A DNA stretch of 64,000 nucleotides, from NCBI GenBank assembly GCA_001725945.1, contig LRMT01000217.1, positions 62,001 through 126,000 on the forward strand, written 5' to 3'. The notes below the pieces were generated by a model, which was not told the origin of the DNA, made no database searches, and worked only from the letters and a program-made list of their open reading frames with translations. This stretch comes from Cupriavidus sp. UYMMa02A. GTDB lineage: Bacteria; Pseudomonadota; Gammaproteobacteria; Burkholderiales; Burkholderiaceae. The position numbers and the translations under genes are program-made. This document shows, in pieces, positions 1 through 8,065 of this stretch. Positions within the stretch are counted from its first letter, which is position 1; the number at the start of each line of letters is the position of its first letter.

Positions 1-193
1 GGATGGAGCCGGACGAGGGCGCGTGGAACTTGGTCAGCAAGTTGAAACAGGTGGTCTTGCCCGCGCCGTTCGGGCCGATCAGCGCATGGATCGATCCGCG
101 GCGCACGCGCAGACTGACATCGTTCACGGCCGTGAACCCCTCGAAGCTTTTGGTCAGGCCGTGTGTCTGCAGAATGACGTCAGTGTCGGACAT
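1..193 (-). CDS. ABC transporter ATP-binding protein, LivG-type (N-terminal part, runs off the window)
   Basis: This is the first 64 codons of an ATPase that energises a branched-chain-amino-acid-type (HAAT) importer. The Walker A loop GPNGAGKTT is visible at about residues 42-50, after a typical LivG opening (TKSFEGFTAVNDVSLRV). The gene starts five bases after the stop of the binding-protein gene on the same strand, so the two are probably co-transcribed. The rest of the gene and the permeases must lie to the left of the window. The context (operator upstream of the binding protein, picolinate enzymes next door) suggests uptake of a pyridine carboxylate, but the substrate is inferred. Confidence 0.85.
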   Translation of the reverse strand, partial: MSDTDVILQTHGLTKSFEGFTAVNDVSLRVRRGSIHALIGPNGAGKTTCFNLLTKFHAPSSGSI

Positions 194-198
194 GGCGC

Positions 199-1414
199 TC
201 ACTTCTTCACCAGCGGACATTCGCTCGCGGACAGCGGGCGGAACGCCTCGTCGCCCGGAATCGTGGCGATGTACTTGACCAGATCCCACGATCCTTTGAT
301 TCGGCCGGCGTCTTGGCCTGGGCCAGGTACATGTCATGCACCATGCGGCCATCCGCACGTACCGTGCCCTTGTGCACGAAAGCGTCGTTGACGGGCAGCG
401 CGCGCATCTTGTCGGCCACGGCGGGACCGTCGACAGTCTTGGCGGCCTCTACGGCTTTCAGGTAGTGCAGCACACCGGAGTAGACGCCGATCTGGCCATG
501 CGTCGGGTAGGCCTTGTGGCGCTTGTAGTAGCGCTCGACAAAGTCCTTCGATTTTGCATCCAGGTCCAGGCGGAACGGGTCCACGTAGGTCAGCCCCTGC
601 GCGGTGTTCAGGCCCAGGCTTTTGATGTCGGTGATGAAGGTCGAGGCGTGATCACGGTCTGACCGGCCTTGGTCAGACCGAACTCGCCGGCTGCCTTCAC
701 GCCGTTGATCATGTCATTGCCGGCATTGGCCAGCACCACGACCTTGGCTTTGGACGCAGATGCGGCCACCACGGGGCTGCTGAAGTCGCTGGCATTGAGC
801 GGATGCTTCGTGCTGCCCACGTTCTTGCCGCCGCTGACATCGACGGCCTTGCGGAAGTCGGCTTCCAGCGACTGGCCGAACGCGTAGTCCACCGTGATGT
901 AGTACCAGCTGTTGCGGCCCTGGTCGATCATGCGCTTGACCAGCGGATACGACACGGAATAGGTATCCCATGCCCAGTGGAAGCCCGTGGGCGAGCAGTT
1001 CTGGTTGGTCAGCGCCATGGCGCCGCCGGTTGAAACAATGTCGATCTTCTGCTTCTGCCTTGCGACTTCCTGCACGGCCAAGGCCGTTGACGAGTTGGGG
1101 AAATCGATCACCATGTCGACGCCGTCGGTATCGAACCAGCGGCGCGCCAGCGACGAGGCGATGTCGGCCTTGTTCTGGTGGTCGGCCGACAGCACTGTCA
1201 CAGGTTTTCCGAGCGCTTTGCCGCCGAATTCCTCGACCGCCATCTGTGCGGCGAGTACGGAGCCCTTGCCGGAAAGATCAGCGTACGAGCCCGACATATC
1301 GGTGATGACGCCGATCTTTACGCCATTGGCATCAGCCCAGGCCGGCGCGGCAGCGGCGAGGCCCAGCAGGGCCGACGACAAGGCAAGTGTGCGGAGGGTA
1401 CGAGGTTTGGACAT
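199..1414 (-). CDS. ABC transporter substrate-binding protein (periplasmic, Peripla_BP_6 / LivK type), two frameshifts
   Basis: Periplasmic receptor for a HAAT-family importer, about 405 residues when restored. It begins MSKPRTLRTLALSSALLG with a clear Sec signal peptide ending near APAWA, then GVKIGVITDMSGSYADLSGKGS, the usual opening of this family. A GGAG-like site precedes the ATG at 1414. The reading frame changes near 640 (TVITA|STFITDIKSLG) and near 290 (ESK|GSWDLVKYIATIPGDEAF). One added base at each point gives a continuous protein ending ECPLVKK. It lies directly upstream of the LivG-type ATPase. A TCAG-N4-CTGA operator about 100 bases upstream ties it to the pyridine regulon, so picolinate or a related acid is the likely ligand (inference). 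Confidence 0.88.
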
Positions 1415-1516
1415 TGGAGGCTCCCGGTTGTCTTCGCGATTCGTTGGTGTGGGTGCGATGGTTGTGGCTTGCGGTACCGCGGCATCATCGCCATGCCGGG
1501 GCACTCGATCATGAAC

Positions 1517-1528
1517 TCAGTATGCTGA
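1517..1528. promoter_or_regulatory. Operator copy 1, TCAGTATGCTGA
   Basis: A TCAG-N4-CTGA palindrome lies between the MHS permease stop and the start of the binding-protein gene. It is the same element found in the divergent permease/decarboxylase promoter region and before the dehydrogenase genes. It probably controls the ABC transporter. From memory, the MarR-type repressor PicR of Alcaligenes faecalis binds a TCAG-N4-CTNN palindrome, which matches; no such regulator gene is present in this window. Confidence 0.7.
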
Positions 1529-1583
1529 CGATGGGGTGGTAAAGAGGGCGGATCGCTCCGCCCTGTGCTGGTCCGTGCGCCGT

Positions 1584-3185
1584 TCAGGTCGACAGGTCGC
1601 GCCCGCGTGTCTCCGGCACGAACAGCATGCCGATCACGAAGGCCGCGCCGGCGATGATCACCGGATACCACAGCCCGTAGTAGACGTCTCCGCTGGAGAC
1701 GTTCATTGCGGTGACGACGAAGGACAGCATGCCGCCGACCCACCCGGCGCCCAGGTGGAAGGGCAGCGACAGCGAGGTGTAGCGCACGCGGGCCGGGAAC
1801 AGCTCGACCATGAATGCCGCCATGGGTCCGTACACCATGGCCAGGAACAGGATCGGGACGAGCAGCAACACGAACAGCATCGGCATGTTGATCCGCGCGG
1901 GGTCGCACGCTCCGGCCACCCGGCAGCGACGAGCGCGCGCTTGATGGCGTCGCGGTCGAAACCGTGCAGCGTCTGCGTGCCGATGCGGCTTGCGCCTGGG
2001 CCGTGTCGCTTGCGGCCACGAAGGTGTAGCCCACGCCAAGGTCGGTCAGGTAACCACGGATCTTGTCGCAGTCGGACACCGGCTCGCCGAACAGCCGGGC
2101 CTTGCAGTTGCCCGCCGTTACCTGCACCGTGCCCTGCTGCTGGAATTGGTCGAGCGCCGGGTTGGCGTAGTGCGTCAGGCCCTTGAAGATCGGCTGGATG
2201 GTGAGCGCGGCCAGCAGGCAGGCCGCCATCATGATGTACTTGCGGCCAATGCGGTCGGACAGCCAGCCGAAGAACAGATAGCACGGCGTGGCCACCACCA
2301 GCGCGATGGCGATCAGCATGTGCACGGTTTCGATCGGCACGTGCAGCGTCTTGTTGACGAAGAACATGGTGTAGAAGTGGCCGGTGCCGAAAATTGCGCC
2401 CAGACCGGCCGCCACCACGAACAGCAGCAGCACGAACTTCAGGTTCTGCCATTGCGTGAAGCTCTCGCGGATCGGCGCCTTCGAGGTGGTGTTGCTCGCC
2501 TTCATTCGTGCAAACACCGGCGACTCATGCAGTTTGCCGCGGATGTACACCGAGATCACCAGCATCACCAGCGACACGATGAACGGAATGCGCCAGCCCC
2601 AGGCACGGAACTCCACTTCGGTCAGGAAAGTCTTCAGCAGGTACACCACGAGCAGCGACGACAGCAGCCCCAGGGTCGCCGTAGTCTGCAGCGAACTGGT
2701 GTACAGGCCGCGCTTGTGCACCGGCGAATGCTCGGCCACATACGTGACCGCGCCGCCGACCTCGCCGCCGAGCGCCAGCCCCTGCAGCAAGCGCAACAGC
2801 ACCAGCAGCACGGTGGCGGCGATGCCGATCTGCTCATAGGTGGGCAGCACGCCAACGCCCACGGTCGCAATGCCCATCAGCAGGATGGTGACAAGGAAGG
2901 TGTACTTGCGGCCGATCAGGTCGCCCAGCCGCCCGAACAGCAGGGCCCCGACGGGGCGGATCAGGAAGCCGGCGCCGAACGTCGCCAGGCTGGCCAGGAA
3001 GGCGGCCGTTTCATTGCCCTTGGGGAAGAACAGGCGCCGAAGTAAACCGCGAGCGCGGCATAAATATAAAAGTCGTACCACTCCATCAGCGCGCCGAAGG
3101 AGGAGGCAAGGATGACCTTGCGCTCCTCTGCGGTCATGCCGGAAGCGGAGGCGCGCGCTTCATCGCGGGTCAGGCTCATCGTCAT
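1584..3185 (-). CDS. MFS transporter, metabolite:H+ symporter (MHS) family, three frameshifts
   Basis: Twelve-helix inner-membrane proton symporter of the ProP/ShiA/KgtP type, about 534 residues after repair. The start MTMSLTRDEARASASG leads into SFGALMEWYDFYIYAALA, the hallmark first helix of the MHS family. The motif GRLGDLIGRKYTF (loop 2-3) and its repeat GWLSDRIGRKYIM are visible. The C-terminus reads PETRGRDLST. Frame changes occur near 3030, 1990 and 1910. Each is closed by one base, and the last two bracket a 28-residue stretch (IGTQTLHGFDRDAIKRALVA). It is divergent from the decarboxylase gene and shares its operator-rich promoter region, so it is probably a carboxylate importer for the same pathway. 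Both this and the ABC system could serve uptake. Confidence 0.85.
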
Positions 3186-3310
3186 GGCGGGGGTCCTATG
3201 GTGAAGCCAGTTGTCTCATTTGTCTTTTCTGCTTCCCGGGCGGTGCTGCCAGCGCGTTCGGGCTGCGTTGGCCCGTTGGCGTGCTGCCATGCCTGCTTCC
3301 GGTGCATCAG

Positions 3311-3322
3311 TCAGTATGCTGA
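3311..3322. promoter_or_regulatory. Operator copy 2, TCAGTATGCTGA
   Basis: Identical to the copy at 1517. It forms a pair with the copy starting 20 bases further on and lies closer to the MHS permease start. Confidence 0.7.
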
Positions 3323-3330
3323 TGAGAAGC

Positions 3331-3342
3331 GCAGTATGCTGA
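3331..3342. promoter_or_regulatory. Operator copy 3, GCAGTATGCTGA
   Basis: One mismatch (G for T at the first base) from the consensus. It is spaced two helical turns from the previous copy. Confidence 0.6.
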
Positions 3343-3413
3343 GCAAAATGCGGGCCAGACCACAGAGGCCGTCTTGCCTGCAATACCTGTTTTTAAGTGC
3401 CCGGCTAATATTG

Positions 3414-3425
3414 TCAGCATACTGA
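3414..3425. promoter_or_regulatory. Operator copy 4, TCAGCATACTGA
   Basis: Exact reverse complement of the copies at 1517 and 3311. It lies in the middle of the divergent region. Confidence 0.7.
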
Positions 3426-3529
3426 GCATGTGGCTCAGTGTAATAGCGCGTTGGGTCATCGTTATAGGTGTTAACCCTCCGGCTGCTGTCTGGACTTTTG
3501 GAATTTCGCTGTCTAGAATCCGCAATTAA

Positions 3530-3541
3530 TCAGTGTACTGA
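3530..3541. promoter_or_regulatory. Operator copy 5, TCAGTGTACTGA
   Basis: Same TCAG-N4-CTGA frame with a different core (TGTA). It ends about 70 bases before the decarboxylase start, a suitable place for a repressor overlapping the transcription start. Confidence 0.7.
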
Positions 3542-3613
3542 ACAAATGACTTCGCGCCCCCGTTTGAGAAGCGTTCCTGGCGCGTTGCATTCCCCCTCAT
3601 CAGGAGCCCCCGC

Positions 3614-4574
3614 ATGACGAGAGTGAAGAAGATCGCCCTGGAAGAGCATTTCATGACGCCAGGCTTCCAGGCCTATTCGAAGGGATTCACGCAACATATC
3701 GACCCGGCGGTGTTCGCCGACCTGGGCCGCCGCCTTGCCGATTTCGACGCGCTGCGCCTCGCCGAGATGGACCGCGCGGGCATCGATATCACCGTGCTGT
3801 CGCAGACTGGCCCAGGCGTGCAGGGCGAGTCCGATGCCGAGCTTGCCGTGGCACGTGCAAAGCAAAGCATGATTTTCTGGCCGGGCAGATCGCGCGCCAC
3901 CCCACGCGCTTTGCCGGCTTTGCTGCACTGCCCATGCATGATCCCGAGCAGGCGGGCAAGGAGCTTGAGCGCGCCGTACGCGAACTCGGCTTCAAGGGAT
4001 CGCTCGTGAATGGTCACACGCAAGGGCGCTATTACGACGATCCTGCCTATGACGCGTTCTGGGAGCGGATGCAATCCCTCGACGTGCCGATGTATCTGCA
4101 TCCGACCGATGCCTATGTGAAGCCGCAGGTCCTGAACGGCCATCGGGAACTCGATGGCGCCGCGTGGGGCTGGGGCGTGGAAACCGCGTCGCACGCGTTG
4201 CGCCTGTTGTTCGGTGGCGTGTTCGACCGCTTCCCGCGCCTGAAGATCATCCTCGGCCATATGGGCGAAGGACTGCCGTTCCAGCGCTGGCGATTTGATA
4301 GCCGCTTTGCGGTCTATTCACATGGCGTCAAGCTGGCGCGCGCGCGTCGGAGTACATCGGCACGAATATCGTGATCACGACTTCGGGCGTGTGCTCGCAA
4401 GGCGCGCTGGCTGGCGCCATTGCCGAAATGGGCCCCGAGGCGGTGATGTTCTCCGTGGACTATCCCTATGAATCCACGGAGGTCGCGGCGAAGTTCATCG
4501 AGGAAGCGCCGCTCGACGATGCCACGCGCGCTCTGGTCTGTCACGGCAACGCACAACGCCTGCTCAAGCTGTAA
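3614..4574 (+). CDS. picC: Amidohydrolase-family decarboxylase, probable 3,6-dihydroxypicolinate decarboxylase, two frameshifts
   Basis: Metal-dependent TIM-barrel decarboxylase (amidohydrolase_2), about 320 residues, closely resembling gamma-resorcylate decarboxylase in length and motifs. Visible metal-site elements are E10-x-H12 (ALEEHF), a histidine in MYLHPTD, HMGEGLPFQRWR and the aspartate in MFSVDYPYE. The expected reaction is removal of CO2 from 3,6-dihydroxypicolinate to give 2,5-dihydroxypyridine, the substrate of the dioxygenase three genes downstream. Frame changes near 3872 (AKQS|NDFLAGQIARHPTRF) and 4345 (KLARA|ASEYIGTN) each need one base. The start follows a CAGGAG site. A separate decarboxylase is what distinguishes a picolinate route from the nicotinate route, where hydroxylation and decarboxylation are one step. 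Substrate assignment comes from context. Confidence 0.82.
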
Positions 4575-4595
4575 TCGCACTACGCAAGGAACCCC

Positions 4596-5347
4596 ATGCA
4601 AAAAGTCTTTCGCATCGGCCAGATCGTGCCGAGCTCCAATACCACGATGGAAACCGAGATCCCGGCCATGCTGAGCGCACGGCAGCAGATCCGTCCCGAA
4701 CGGTTCACGTTCCATTCGAGCCGCATGCGCATGAAGAAGGTGGTCAAGGAAGAACTGGCCGCCATGGATGCGGAGTCCGACCGCTGCGCGGTGGAGCTGT
4801 CCGACGCACGCGTCGACGTGCTCGGCTATGCCTGCCTGGTCGCGATCATGGCGATGGGCCATGGCTATCACCGCAAGTCGGAACAGCGCCTGAAGGCACA
4901 CACCACCGAGAACGGCGGCGATGCCCCGGTGATCACCAGCGCCGGCGCGCTGGTGGATGCGCTGAAGGTGATCGGCGCGAAGCGTATCGCGGTCGTGGCG
5001 CCGTACATGAAGCCGCTGACCGAGCTGGTCGTGGACTACATCCGCAATGAAGGCTACGAGGTAGTCGATTACCGCGCGCTCGAGATCCCGGACAACCTCG
5101 AAGTCGGCCGCCACGATCCTGCGAAGCTGCCCGGCATCGTCGCGCAGATGAACATTGCCGATGTCGACGCCATCGTGTTGTCAGCCTGCGTGCAGATGCC
5201 GTCGCTGCCGGCGGTCGCCAAGGTCGAGGCGATGACCGGCAAGCCCGTGATCACCGCGGCGATTGCGACAACCTACGCGATGCTGCGTGCACTGGATCTG
5301 GAGCCGGTGGTCCCGGCGCCGGTGCGCTGCTGTCCGGCGCCTACTGA
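4596..5347 (+). CDS. nicE: Maleate cis-trans isomerase, one frameshift near the end
   Basis: Cytosolic Asp/Glu-racemase superfamily enzyme converting maleate to fumarate, the last step before the TCA cycle; about 250 residues, the normal length. It opens FRIGQIVPSSNTTMETEIPAM, matching maleate isomerases (NicE/MaiA). Two catalytic cysteines are expected; one lies in LGYACLVAIM and the other in LSACVQMPSL. A lost base near 5315 turns the ending VVPGAGALLSGAY-stop into a read-through that appears to fuse it to the next gene; the stop TGA is at 5345-5347. The start has an AAGGAACCCC leader identical in form to that of the iron-sulfur subunit gene downstream. The Alcaligenes pic counterpart is, as I recall, picG. 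Confidence 0.88.
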
Positions 5348-5357
5348 GGGCTGCGCC

Positions 5358-6184
5358 ATGAGCACTTTTCTCTACGGCGGCAACGTCAATGCCAACGGCA
5401 TCCGCCAGCACTATCTGCGCTATGGCGGCAATGACGGCGAACGTGCGTCGCGCGATGCCGTGATCATCGTGCCGGGCATCACGAGCCCGGCTATCACCTG
5501 GGGCTTCGTCGGCGAGCAGTTCGGTCAGCGCTTCGATACCTACGTGCTGGACGTGCGCGGTCGAGGTCTCTCCGAAGCCGGCGACGCGCTCGACTACAGC
5601 CTCGATGCGCAGGCCGCGACGTCATTGCGTTTGCACAGGCACTGGGCTTGCAACGCTACGCCATCGTCGGCCACTCGATGGGCGGACGCATTGGCGTGCG
5701 CGCAGCGCGCCAGCGCCCGTCAGGACTCACGCGCCTGGTGATGGTCGATCCGCCAGTTTCCGGCCCGGGCCGCCGCGCCTATCCCGCGCAACTACCCTGG
5801 TACATCGATTCGATCCGCCTCGCTCGCCAGGGCATCGACGCAGAAGGCATGCGCCGCTTCTGCCCGACGTGGACCGAAGATCAACTGCGCCTGCGTGCCG
5901 AATGGCTGCACACGTGCGACGAGCGCGCCATCCTGGCGAGCTTCAACGGCTTCCATGAAGACGATGTCCACGTCAACCTGCCTCACGTGACCGTGCCGAC
6001 GCTGCTGATGACCGCCGGCCGCGGCGACGTGGTGCGCGCCGAGGACATCGAGGAAATCCGCACGCTGCTGCCGGGCGTGCTGGTCAGCCACGTGGCCAAT
6101 GCGGGCCACATGATCCCGTGGGATGACGAGGCCGGCTTCTACCATGCCTTTGGCGATTTCCTCGGCGCACCGGTACTGCCATGA
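5358..6184 (+). CDS. nicD: N-formylmaleamate deformylase (alpha/beta hydrolase), one frameshift
   Basis: Serine hydrolase that releases formate from N-formylmaleamate, giving maleamate. It begins MSTFLYGGNVNANGIRQHYLRYGG as NicD proteins do. It has the nucleophile elbow GHSMGG, an acid region in DVRGRGLSEAG and the C-terminal catalytic histidine in NAGHMIPWD. Restored length is about 275 residues. The frame breaks near 5617 (DAQAA|DVIAFAQALGLQRYAIVGHSMGG). It begins ten bases after the isomerase stop and is followed by the dioxygenase, consistent with one operon. Confidence 0.87.
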
Positions 6185-6220
6185 GCGCTGTCACCCACCT
6201 CAGTCACACAAGGAGCCGAC

Positions 6221-7273
6221 ATGCCCGTCAGTGACCACCAGATGATCGAAGCCTGGACCCGGGTGCTCAAGCTGTCAAAGCTCGAGCGTGGGCAGACGGT
6301 GACCATCCTCACCAGTGCCGCCACGCATCCGCAAACGCTGTCGACCGCATTGATTGCGACGCAGGCGATGGGCGCGATCGTGAACCGGCTGGACCTGCCG
6401 CCGGTCAACGGTGAGCGGGCGCTGAGCCGCGATGCGCTGGCTTACCTCGGCACGACGCCACTGACCGGCAACCGCGCCGCCATTGCCGCGCTCAAGGCGA
6501 GCGACCTTGTGCTCGACCTGATGACGCTGCTGTTTTCACCGGAGCAGCATGACATCCTGAAAGCGGGCACGAAGATCCTGCTCGCCGTAGAGCCGCCCGA
6601 GGTGCTCGCGCGCATGGTGCCGACGGAGGCTGACCGCGAGCGCGTGAAGGCAGCCACGCAGCGGCTTGGACGCGCGAAGGCAATGCACGTCGTGTCGGCG
6701 GCCGGCACCGACCTGCACTGTCCGCTGGGCGAGTTCCCCGCGATCAGCGAGTACGGCTTTGTCGACGAGCCGGGGCGCTGGGACCACTGGCCGAGCGGCT
6801 TCGTGCTGACCTGGCCGAACGAGGGCGGGGCCGGCGGCACTATCGTGCTGGACCGCGGCGATATCCTGCTGCCGCAGAAGACCTATGTCACCGAACCGGT
6901 CACGCTGACGGTCGAGAACGGCTTTGCCACGCGTATCGAAGGCGGGTTGCACGCCGAGTTGCTCGGCGAATACATGGCGTCGTTCAAGGACCCGGAAGCC
7001 TATGCGATCTCGCACATCGGCTGGGGCCTGCAGCCGCGCGCGCACTGGGCGACGCTGGGCCTGTATGACCGCGAGGCGACCATCGGCATGGACGCGCGCG
7101 CGTTCGAGGGCAACTTCCTGTTCTCGCTCGGCCCCAACAACGAGGCGGGCGGTCGGCGCACGACTACCTGCCATATCGACATCCCCCTGCGCCGCTGCAC
7201 CGTGCGCCTCGACGGCGTTGACGTGGTGACCGATGGCAAGGTCAAAGACGGCTTCCAGTATCCGAAGGAGTAG
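6221..7273 (+). CDS. nicX: 2,5-dihydroxypyridine 5,6-dioxygenase
   Basis: Non-heme Fe(II) ring-opening dioxygenase that converts 2,5-dihydroxypyridine and O2 to N-formylmaleamate. The 350-residue protein is intact and of normal NicX length. It belongs to the family related to M29 aminopeptidases, not to the cupin or extradiol families. The C-terminal half carries the conserved metal-site region (ENGFATRIEGG, YAISHIGWGLQPRAHW, CHIDIPLRRCTV). A strong AAGGAG precedes the ATG. It is the central enzyme of the cluster and the best marker of a hydroxypyridine pathway. In pic nomenclature it corresponds to picD. Confidence 0.92.
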   Translation: MPVSDHQMIEAWTRVLKLSKLERGQTVTILTSAATHPQTLSTALIATQAMGAIVNRLDLPPVNGERALSRDALAYLGTTPLTGNRAAIAALKASDLVLDLMTLLFSPEQHDILKAGTKILLAVEPPEVLARMVPTEADRERVKAATQRLGRAKAMHVVSAAGTDLHCPLGEFPAISEYGFVDEPGRWDHWPSGFVLTWPNEGGAGGTIVLDRGDILLPQKTYVTEPVTLTVENGFATRIEGGLHAELLGEYMASFKDPEAYAISHIGWGLQPRAHWATLGLYDREATIGMDARAFEGNFLFSLGPNNEAGGRRTTTCHIDIPLRRCTVRLDGVDVVTDGKVKDGFQYPKE

Positions 7274-7279
7274 CAGCCC

Positions 7280-7905
7280 ATGCAAAAGGAAATCGGCGCG
7301 TACCAGCGCCAGGGCTTTGGCAACCAGCTTGAACTGGCGCCGCCGTTCGGGCTGCTGATTGTCGACTTCGTCAATGGCTTTGCGACCCGGCGGTGTTTGG
7401 CGGCGGCAATATCCGCGAGGCGATTGCCGCCACCGTGCCGCTGCTCGCCGCGGCGCGCCGCGAAGGCTGGGCCGTTGCGCATAGCCGCATCGTCTATGCG
7501 GACGATGGTGCGGACCACAACGTCTTCTCCATGAAGGTCCCGAACATGCTGTCGCTGAAGGAGCATGACCGGAACAGCGCCATCGTGGACGAGCTGGCTC
7601 CCGTGCCGGGTGAGCTGGTGGTACGCAAGACCGTGCCGTCGGCGTTCTTCGGCACCTCGCTGGCCGCGTGGCTGACCCAGCGCGGCGTCAGGACGCTGGT
7701 GGTCGCCGGCGCCGTCACCAGCGGCTGTGTGCGCGCCAGCGTGGTTGATGCCATGCAGCATGGCTTCCGGCCGCTTGTACTGTCGGACTGCGTGGGCGAT
7801 CGCGCGCTTGGCCCGCATGAGGCCAACCTGTTCGACATGGAGCAGAAGTACGCCACTGTCATGCCGCGGTCGGCGGCGCTGGCAGAGATCGGCGTGCAGG
7901 AATGA
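7280..7905 (+). CDS. nicF: Maleamate amidohydrolase (isochorismatase-like cysteine hydrolase), one frameshift
   Basis: Hydrolyses maleamate to maleate and ammonia. About 208 residues. The cysteine-hydrolase triad is visible: Asp in LLIVDFVNGF, Lys in VVRKTVPSAFFGT and Cys in AGAVTSGCVRASVVDAM. The frame break near 7387 (NGFA|DPAVFGGGNIREAI) is repaired by one C. It starts seven bases after the dioxygenase stop. The combined action of this enzyme and the isomerase releases the ring nitrogen as ammonia and sends the carbon to fumarate. Confidence 0.9.
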
Positions 7906-7985
7906 GCGCTGGCATGGCGCATGCGTCGCTGCCATGCGGTGAAGCCGCAATTGACAGGCCGGGGAGACGTTCCTTAGCATTTTGG

Positions 7986-7997
7986 TCAGTGTGCTGA
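7986..7997. promoter_or_regulatory. Operator copy 6, TCAGTGTGCTGA
   Basis: Sixth copy of the regulon palindrome, in the 160-base gap before the hydroxylase genes. It would overlap the coding region if the dehydrogenase started at the far upstream ATG (7982). This favours the start at 8066 and indicates a separate promoter for the three hydroxylase genes. Confidence 0.65.
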
Positions 7998-8065
7998 GTA
8001 AATCGCGGCTTGCGGCGGGCATTCTGGTGCCCGTCGCAGCCGCCGGTCAGGAAGACAGGACATCG

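Larger units (their letters stand above)
3186..3613. promoter_or_regulatory. Divergent promoter region between MHS permease and decarboxylase
   Basis: A 428-base gap with no gene. It is less GC-rich than the flanking genes and holds four copies of the regulon operator (3311-3322, 3331-3342, 3414-3425, 3530-3541), plus a half-match CTCAGTGTAAT near 3434. The first two copies start exactly 20 bases apart, so they would lie on the same face of the helix. The pairs probably serve the leftward and rightward promoters respectively. I could not assign -35/-10 boxes with certainty. Confidence 0.7.

Noticed and set aside
1990..3045. 351-codon open frame on the plus strand opposite the MHS permease
   Set aside because: It is Gln/His/Arg-rich with no motifs; the minus strand encodes the permease.
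4596..5741. An apparent fusion of maleate isomerase with N-formylmaleamate deformylase
   Set aside because: One missing G near 5315 removes the isomerase stop. In the neighbouring frame the protein ends GALLSGAY-stop, and a normal ATG for the deformylase follows.
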